A DNA stretch of 5,432 bases, from positions 1 through 5,432 of the forward strand of contig JALVQM010000210.1 in assembly GCA_027025615.1 (NCBI GenBank), given 5' to 3'. The notes under the pieces are model-generated. The model searched no databases. It had not been told where the DNA came from and saw nothing but the letters and a program-made list of their open reading frames with translations. Numbering within the stretch: the stretch's first letter is position 1; the number at the start of each line of letters is the position of its first letter. The translations under genes were made by a program, and so were the position numbers. This document shows positions 1 through 3,873 of this stretch, piece by piece. The stretch is from Desulfobacteraceae bacterium. GTDB taxonomy: Bacteria > Desulfobacterota > Desulfobacteria > Desulfobacterales > Desulfosarcinaceae.

Positions 1-1
1 C

Positions 2-193
2 CTGCGGATGGCCGTTTATGAGATGTTATATTGCCCTGATATTCCCTTGAAGGTGTCCATCAACGAGGCTGTTGACATCGGTAAAAAGTTTGGAACCGAG
101 GAATCCGGAGCCTTTATCAATGGAATCCTGGACGCTATCAGCAAAGCTCTAAAGCAGAAACAGCTTGCTCCGGAAAGTGAGCTGACGGATTGA
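2..193 (+). CDS. nusB: Transcription antitermination factor NusB, C-terminal part (5' truncated by window edge)
   Basis: The reading frame is already open at the left edge (first full codon CTG at 2) and ends at TGA 191-193, leaving 63 residues. They match the end of NusB: an LR-AVYEML helix, then DIPLKVSINEAVDIGKKFG, then the signature F-NGILDAI at the last helix. These correspond to the last helices of the all-alpha NusB fold and include the conserved INEA and FGxEES-FINGxLD segments. NusB is a small cytoplasmic RNA-binding protein. With NusE (ribosomal protein S10) it binds boxA in nascent rRNA leaders and helps build the antitermination complex. The ATG at 8 is an internal Met of the helix, not the start, because the preceding Leu-Arg also fits the family. 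The C-terminal tail (about residues KQKQLAPESELTD) is charged and variable, as usual. Identification is by remembered family similarity; the N-terminal half is not visible. Confidence 0.92.
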   Translation: MRMAVYEMLYCPDIPLKVSINEAVDIGKKFGTEESGAFINGILDAISKALKQKQLAPESELTD

Positions 194-195
194 TC

Positions 196-235
196 GTACC
201 GGCCCGGGACGACGGTACAGCGGGCAAACGCCGTC
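196..235 (+). other. Inverted repeats just after nusB (two competing hairpins)
   Basis: GTACCG at 196-201 is the reverse complement of CGGTAC at 213-218, giving a 6-bp stem with an 11-nt loop that starts 3 nt after the nusB stop. GACGG at 211-215 also pairs with CCGTC at 231-235. The two stems share bases 211-218, so only one can form at a time. No T-run follows either stem, so neither is a standard intrinsic terminator. The structures could protect the 3' end of the nusB transcript or act in Rho-dependent termination, but that is inference. Confidence 0.35.
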
Positions 236-260
236 AACTGTTTGTCATTGCCGGTATAAT
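231..260 (+). promoter_or_regulatory. Candidate promoter upstream of the hydrolase-ispG-proS operon
   Basis: TATAAT at 255-260 is a perfect sigma-70-type -10 hexamer. The best -35 at an acceptable distance is CCGTCA (231-236) with an 18-bp spacer, only 3 of 6 consensus matches. There is no TG extended -10. TTGTCA at 242-247 looks better as a -35 but lies only 7 bp from the -10. A start near 267 would give a leader of about 97 nt before the TTG at 364. The position between nusB and a tight operon supports the call, but the weak -35 keeps it tentative. Confidence 0.4.
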
Positions 261-351
261 CATAGTCAGGATGTGCAGGTGATAAATTTTTTCTGTAGCT
301 GATTTTTCGATGTGCAACAAAGGTATGGGAATTTTGCCATCACGACAAATT

Positions 352-358
352 GAGGAGG
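352..358 (+). promoter_or_regulatory. Strong Shine-Dalgarno that sets the TTG start of the hydrolase gene
   Basis: GAGGAGG at 352-358 (followed by T at 359) is an almost ideal anti-16S match. It lies 5 nt upstream of the in-frame TTG at 364-366. The upstream in-frame ATGs at 310 and 325 have nothing comparable at the right distance, so this site decides the start. Confidence 0.85.
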
Positions 359-363
359 TAAAC

Positions 364-990
364 TTGATAGTACAATCCCTGACCCTGGGCCCGATTATGG
401 CCAATTGTTACATTGTAGGTTGTGAACGAACCCGCCAGGCCGCGGTAATCGATCCCGGTGATGAGGCTGATAAAATCCTGATGGCCCTGGCCCGGGACGG
501 TCTGACCGCCAAAGCCATTATCGATACCCATGGACACTTCGACCATGTGGGGGCTAACAAGCGAGTCAAGGAAGTTACCGGGGCTGACCTGATGATCCAC
601 AGCCTGGATGCTCCCATGCTGGAACGGCTGGCCGACAGCGGGGCGGCCTGGGGTTTTAAGGTTGAAAATTCTCCACCACCTGACAGGTTATTGGAAGACG
701 GTGATCAGGTTGAAGTCGGCGATCTGGTCTTCAAGGTCATCCATACACCGGGCCATACTCCCGGCGGAATATCCCTCTTGGTAGATCAAGCGGTTTTTGT
801 AGGTGACACCCTGTTTGCGGGTTCAATCGGCCGGACGGATTTTCCGGGGGGAGACTACGACACCCTGATTTCAAGTATTCAAAAAAAGTTGTTCATCCTG
901 GGCGACGATGTGCTTGTATATCCGGGGCACATGGGAACTACCACCATCGGCCGTGAAAAGCGGTCCAATCCTTTTTGCGGTATTGGTTGA
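364..990 (+). CDS. MBL-fold metallohydrolase (glyoxalase II-like / YcbL-type), TTG start
   Basis: This encodes a 208-residue cytoplasmic metallo-beta-lactamase-fold hydrolase. Numbering from the TTG start, the hallmark THGHFDH motif is at residues 55-61 (His56, His58, Asp60, His61), the third-loop His131 is in TPGHTPGG, the bridging Asp148 is in VGDTLFAGSIGRTDFPGG, and the last ligand His189 is in YPGHMGTTTIGREKRSNPF. All the expected binuclear metal ligands are present. Length and order fit the short glyoxalase-II-like group, which lacks the long C-terminal substrate-binding domain of true GloB. Members are usually annotated as thioester hydrolases or 'MBL fold metallo-hydrolase', and the physiological substrate cannot be told from sequence. 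The TTG start gives the family-typical beginning MIVQSLTLGPIMANCYIVG. The open frame extends upstream to an ATG at 310, but those 18 extra residues are not family-like and lack a ribosome binding site. The gene ends 3 nt before ispG, so co-transcription is likely. Similar hydrolase genes often neighbour rel or aminoacyl-tRNA synthetase genes in anaerobes, without a known functional reason. Confidence 0.9.
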   Translation: MIVQSLTLGPIMANCYIVGCERTRQAAVIDPGDEADKILMALARDGLTAKAIIDTHGHFDHVGANKRVKEVTGADLMIHSLDAPMLERLADSGAAWGFKVENSPPPDRLLEDGDQVEVGDLVFKVIHTPGHTPGGISLLVDQAVFVGDTLFAGSIGRTDFPGGDYDTLISSIQKKLFILGDDVLVYPGHMGTTTIGREKRSNPFCGIG

Positions 991-993
991 AGA

Positions 994-2085
994 ATGGAAA
1001 GCATTGTTGCTCCAAGAAGACCTTCCCGCAGCATAAAACTCGGAAGTTTGCAAATCGGTGGCGGCGCACCTGTGGCGGTGCAATCCATGACCAATACTCC
1101 CACCGCTGACATAGAAGCCACGCTAAAGCAGATACAGAGCCTGGAAGCCGCGGGTTGTGAAATTGTAAGAGTCGCAGTCATAGACAAGGAAGCGGCCCGC
1201 GCCATTTCCAGGATAAAGGGAAATATAAACATCCCCCTGGTGGCCGATATCCATTTCGATCACCGTCTGGCCCTGGCTGCTGCTGAAGCCGGTGCCGACG
1301 GTCTGAGAATCAATCCAGGAAATATTGGAGGTCCATCCCGGGTGGCCAGGGTGGTTGACTGCGCCAGGGCCCATGGGCTGCCCATCCGAATCGGGGTCAA
1401 TGCCGGCTCCCTGGACAAGGACTTGCTCAAGCGCTTTGAGGGAGCCACGGCCGAGGCCATGGTCGAAAGTGCCATGCGCCAGGTCTCAATGCTGGAAGAA
1501 CTGGGTTTTGATCAAATAAAGATTTCGCTGAAGGCCTCTGACGTCGGCCGCACGGTGAAAGCGTATCGATTGCTGGCCGGCAGGACTATGTACCCTTTGC
1601 ACCTGGGGGTAACCGAAGCCGGAGGCTTGTTTCCGGGAACGGTCAAATCCGCTCTTGGCATAGGCATGCTGCTGGCAGAAGGAATTGGAGACACTTTGCG
1701 GGTTTCACTTACCCGGGACCCGGTGGAAGAAGTTCGGGTAGGCTTTGAGATTCTCAGGTCACTGGGAATCAGGAAGGTAGGTCCTGAGATTATTTCGTGT
1801 CCTACCTGCGGCCGTTGCGAAATAGACTTGTTGGCTGTATTGGAAAAAGTAGAACAGGCCCTGCTTACCTGCCGGGTGCCGATCAAGGTAGCTGTTATGG
1901 GATGCGTGGTCAACGGTCCGGGTGAGGCCAGGGAGGCTGATGTGGGTCTTGCCGGCGGCCGGGGGTTGGGAATCTTGTTTGCTAAAGGCAAGTTACTCAA
2001 AAAGGTTTCCGAGAAAAACATGGTTTCCGCCCTGCTGGAAGAGGTCGGACGCTGGATAAATGAATACCAAGATTTGAAGAGGTAA
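994..2085 (+). CDS. ispG: 4-hydroxy-3-methylbut-2-en-1-yl diphosphate synthase (flavodoxin/ferredoxin-dependent) IspG
   Basis: IspG (GcpE) is a [4Fe-4S] enzyme. It reductively opens 2-C-methyl-D-erythritol 2,4-cyclodiphosphate to HMBPP, the penultimate step of the methylerythritol-phosphate isoprenoid route, using electrons from ferredoxin or flavodoxin. The 363-residue product is the usual two-domain bacterial length. The N-terminal TIM barrel spans roughly residues 10-240, with GGGAPVAVQSMTNTPT near 22-37, VADIHFDHRLAL near 83-94, GLRINPGNIG near 103-112 and GVTEAGG near 205-211. The C-terminal Fe-S domain spans roughly 262-358. Cluster ligands are visible as Cys269 and Cys272 (SCPTCGRC), Cys304 (VMGCVVNGPGE) and Glu311, one residue off the E. 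coli numbering. The large middle insertion of the plant and some bacterial forms is absent. The start is ATG 994, 3 nt after the hydrolase stop, with only a weak GG-rich ribosome binding site, so translation is probably coupled to the upstream gene. The stop is 2 nt before proS. Confidence 0.97.
   Translation: MESIVAPRRPSRSIKLGSLQIGGGAPVAVQSMTNTPTADIEATLKQIQSLEAAGCEIVRVAVIDKEAARAISRIKGNINIPLVADIHFDHRLALAAAEAGADGLRINPGNIGGPSRVARVVDCARAHGLPIRIGVNAGSLDKDLLKRFEGATAEAMVESAMRQVSMLEELGFDQIKISLKASDVGRTVKAYRLLAGRTMYPLHLGVTEAGGLFPGTVKSALGIGMLLAEGIGDTLRVSLTRDPVEEVRVGFEILRSLGIRKVGPEIISCPTCGRCEIDLLAVLEKVEQALLTCRVPIKVAVMGCVVNGPGEAREADVGLAGGRGLGILFAKGKLLKKVSEKNMVSALLEEVGRWINEYQDLKR
2078..2082 (+). promoter_or_regulatory. 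Ribosome binding site of proS inside the end of ispG
   Basis: AGAGG at 2078-2082 lies in the last codons of ispG, 5 nt before the proS ATG at 2088. With only 2 nt between the ispG stop and the proS start, the site supports the start choice and suggests translational coupling. Confidence 0.65.
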
Positions 2086-2087
2086 AG

Positions 2088-3605
2088 ATGGCTAAGTTAC
2101 AGAATGCAATTTCTCCAACTCGTAATGAAGATTATCCTGAGTGGTATCAGCAGGTGGTCAAGGCGTCCGACCTGGCCGAGCGTTCACCGGTCAGGGGCTG
2201 CATGGTTATCAAACCCTGGGGATTTTCCCTCTGGGAAAACATTCAACAGGCACTGGATGCCATGTTCAAGGCCACCGGTGTTAAAAATGCCTATTTCCCA
2301 TTGTTTATTCCCCTGGGGTTTCTGGAAAAAGAGGCCGAACATGTGGAAGGCTTTGCCAAGGAATGTGCGGTGGTTACACACCATCGGCTGGAAAAGTCCG
2401 CCGACGGCGGTCTGGTGCCCGGAGGGGCCTTGGCAGAACCTTTGGTGGTCCGACCGACCTCGGAGACAATTATTGGCGAGTCTTTTTCCAAGTGGGTACG
2501 CAGTTACCGGGACCTTCCCCTGCTGATTAACCAATGGTGCAACGTTGTGCGCTGGGAGATGCGGACCAGGATTTTTTTGCGGACCAGTGAATTCCTTTGG
2601 CAAGAGGGCCATACGGTCCATGCCACGGCCGAAGAAGCAATGGAACGTACCGAGTTAATGCTTTCTATTTATGCCCGTTTGGCCGAAGATTATTTGGCCA
2701 TGCCGGTTTTCAGGGGACGTAAAACAGAGGCCGAACGATTTCCGGGAGCCATTGATACCCAGTGCATTGAGGCCATGATGCAGGACAGGAAGGCTCTCCA
2801 GGCGGGCACATCTCATTTTTTGGGCCAGAATTTCGCTAAGGCTTCAGACATTCGCTTTCAAAGTGCCCAGGAGACCGAGGAATATGCCTGGACCACGTCG
2901 TGGGGGGCTTCCACCAGGCTCATTGGAGGCCTTATCATGACCCATGGCGACGATGACGGTCTTATCATTCCCCCCAGGGTTGCTCCATCTCACGTTGTCC
3001 TTCTGCCCATTGTACGCAAAGACGCAGACCGCCGGCCGGTAATGGAATATACCGATAAAATCGCTGCCGAGCTGAGAAAAAAATCCTGTTACGGCCGGCC
3101 GGTGCAGGTGGAAATCGACCCGCGCCAGATGGGCGGTGCCCGCAACTGGGAATGGATCAAAAAAGGTGTTCCCATCAGGGTGGAAGTAGGACCCCGGGAC
3201 CTTGCCGACAAGTCGGTATTTATCGGACGCAGGGATAAAGAGCCCCGGGCCAGGGCTTCCATGGCCTGGAAAGAGTTTGTGGAAACTGTGCCCCAAATCC
3301 TGGACGAGATTCAGGCCAATCTTTTCCGGCGGGCGCTTGATTTTCGAAATACCCATACTCACCGAATTGATGACAGGCAGCAGTTTTATGCTTTTTTTAC
3401 CCCGGACAACCCTGAAAAACCAGAAATTCACGGAGGCTTTGCTCTTTCCCATTGGTGCGGAGATCCTGCCTGTGAAGCAAAAATCAAGGAAGACCTGACG
3501 GTTTCGATTCGCTGTATACCTTTTGATCGGGGACAGGACAAAGGCGGCTGTATTTGCTGTGGCAAGCCAAGTGACCAAAGGGTAGTGTTTGCCAAGGCTT
3601 ATTGA
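2088..3605 (+). CDS. proS: Prolyl-tRNA synthetase, archaeal/eukaryal type (ProS type 3)
   Basis: This class II synthetase charges tRNA-Pro with proline in the cytoplasm. The 505-residue protein has the order of the shorter archaeal/eukaryal-type enzymes rather than the roughly 570-residue bacterial type. Motif 1 lies around residues 60-90. A TxE proline-binding loop is at RPTSETII (Thr124, Glu126). Motif 2 is around 151-176 (RWEMRTRI...EFLWQEGHT, Arg155). Motif 3 is around 272-300 (GASTRLIGGLIMTHGDDDG, Arg277). The anticodon-binding domain spans about 303-405. The C-terminal zinc domain, about 410-505, carries Cys457, Cys462, Cys488 and Cys491, the same spacing (5, 26, 3) as the zinc ligands of Thermus thermophilus ProRS. 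The chain ends in Tyr505, matching the conserved C-terminal tyrosine of that group. The bacterial editing insertion between motifs 2 and 3 is absent. The start at ATG 2088 has AGAGG upstream and gives the expected N-terminus (ISPTRNEDYPEWYQQVV). It follows ispG by 2 nt, in one operon. Confidence 0.97.
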   Translation: MAKLQNAISPTRNEDYPEWYQQVVKASDLAERSPVRGCMVIKPWGFSLWENIQQALDAMFKATGVKNAYFPLFIPLGFLEKEAEHVEGFAKECAVVTHHRLEKSADGGLVPGGALAEPLVVRPTSETIIGESFSKWVRSYRDLPLLINQWCNVVRWEMRTRIFLRTSEFLWQEGHTVHATAEEAMERTELMLSIYARLAEDYLAMPVFRGRKTEAERFPGAIDTQCIEAMMQDRKALQAGTSHFLGQNFAKASDIRFQSAQETEEYAWTTSWGASTRLIGGLIMTHGDDDGLIIPPRVAPSHVVLLPIVRKDADRRPVMEYTDKIAAELRKKSCYGRPVQVEIDPRQMGGARNWEWIKKGVPIRVEVGPRDLADKSVFIGRRDKEPRARASMAWKEFVETVPQILDEIQANLFRRALDFRNTHTHRIDDRQQFYAFFTPDNPEKPEIHGGFALSHWCGDPACEAKIKEDLTVSIRCIPFDRGQDKGGCICCGKPSDQRVVFAKAY

Positions 3606-3616
3606 TGTTTTTGGCG

Positions 3617-3648
3617 CCAGGTACCGGGTATTGCCCCGGACGACCTGG
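3617..3648 (+). other. Strong two-part hairpin 11 nt after the proS stop
   Basis: CCAGGT (3617-3622) pairs with ACCTGG (3643-3648). Inside it CCGGG (3624-3628) pairs with CCCGG (3635-3639) around a 6-nt TATTGC loop. Together this is 11 Watson-Crick pairs interrupted by a small 1x3 internal loop. No T-run follows (GGGGAAATAG), so it is not a standard intrinsic terminator. Likely roles are 3'-end stabilisation of the operon mRNA or a structured element. The pairing is seen directly; the function is inferred. Confidence 0.5.
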
Positions 3649-3657
3649 GGGAAATAG

Positions 3658-3686
3658 TTGCATGGGCTTTAAACCGGACTTATACC
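3658..3686 (+). promoter_or_regulatory. Weak promoter-like pair upstream of rel
   Basis: TTGCAT (3658-3663) and TATACC (3681-3686) are separated by exactly 17 bp. They match the sigma-70 hexamers at 3 of 6 and 4 of 6 positions, and the -10 lacks the important final T. Transcripts would start upstream of the candidate terminator at 3720-3747, so the pair could drive an attenuated rel leader. This is a low-confidence candidate. Confidence 0.2.
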
Positions 3687-3719
3687 TGTGTTCTAGGTCT
3701 CACCGCTTGCTTCAGGTGT

Positions 3720-3747
3720 GCCGGCGAAAAATTCTGGCCGGTTTTTC
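3720..3747 (+). terminator. Candidate intrinsic terminator of the hydrolase-ispG-proS operon
   Basis: GCCGGC at 3720-3725 pairs with GCCGGT at 3737-3742 (five GC pairs plus one G-T wobble), with an 11-nt A-rich loop, and runs straight into TTTTT at 3742-3746. GC-rich stem plus U-tract is the pattern of a Rho-independent terminator, but the stem is short and the loop long. A competing pairing, GAAAAA (3726-3731) with TTTTTC (3742-3747), would hide the U-tract. It lies 115 nt after the proS stop and 123 nt before rel, so it could end the upstream operon or attenuate read-through. Confidence 0.4.
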
Positions 3748-3842
3748 AAAAATTTATCGGGTGCAGTGATTTTCCACCTGCCGGTCAGACTCAGTGGCAT
3801 TAAAATTTGTCTCTGAACCAAGGTGGGTAAAATTCAGGCACA

Positions 3843-3873
3843 GAGGAAGGATAATTAGTTGGGCTGGGTATGA
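3843..3873 (+). promoter_or_regulatory. Distant Shine-Dalgarno with possible four-codon coupling ORF before rel
   Basis: GAGGAAGG at 3843-3850 is a good Shine-Dalgarno but ends 19 nt before the rel ATG at 3870, well beyond normal spacing. An in-frame TAA at 3852-3854 rules out an earlier rel start beyond it, and the only other in-frame option is a CTG at 3864. TTG at 3859 is 8 nt from the Shine-Dalgarno and would read four codons (TTG GGC TGG GTA) to TGA 3871-3873, overlapping the rel ATG as ATGA. This would suit translational coupling, but nothing here proves it is translated. Confidence 0.3.

Larger units (their letters stand above)
3606..3869. other. proS-rel intergenic region, 264 bases, no recognised gene
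   Basis: This holds a strong hairpin (3617-3648), a candidate intrinsic terminator (3720-3747), a weak promoter-like pair (3658-3686), a second weak pair (TTGTCT 3807-3812 and TAAAAT 3828-3833 with only a 15-bp spacer), a repeated TAAAATT (3801-3807 and 3828-3834), and a Shine-Dalgarno-like GAGGAAGG at 3843-3850. CAGGTG (3713-3718) and CACCTG (3775-3780) could form a long-range stem around the terminator. I checked for a T-box by eye and did not find its conserved AGGGTGGNACCGCG element. No tRNA or known riboswitch core is apparent. A 54-codon ORF (3605-3769) crosses it but is not supported as a gene. Confidence 0.6.

Noticed and set aside
988..1013. Selenocysteine at TGA 988 with the hairpin at 996-1013 as a SECIS element
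   Set aside because: The apical loop (TTGT) contains GT at a plausible distance, but the hydrolase ends at the family-typical point after SNPF, IspG is complete with its own ATG, and a Sec at the junction has no catalytic context.
1753..1788. Inverted repeat CTCAGG (1753-1758) / CCTGAG (1783-1788) in ispG
   Set aside because: It lies within conserved coding sequence with a 24-nt loop; nothing distinguishes it from chance.
1512..2021. 169-codon minus-strand open frame opposite ispG
   Set aside because: Shadow of ispG over its conserved Fe-S domain; Ser/Pro/Arg-rich translation typical of antisense of GC-rich coding DNA.
3031..3103. Repeated 10-mer GCCGGCCGGT (3031-3040 and 3094-3103)
   Set aside because: Both copies encode Arg-Pro-Val contexts inside the proS anticodon-binding domain and reflect codon choice; no further repeat units exist.
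2844..3578. 244-codon minus-strand open frame opposite proS
   Set aside because: Shadow of a highly conserved synthetase gene; no domain, no convincing ribosome binding site, and no room for an independent gene.
3606..3869. T-box leader or riboswitch next to the synthetase gene
   Set aside because: No conserved T-box antiterminator element is visible, and the region lies after proS rather than before it; no known riboswitch core was recognised.
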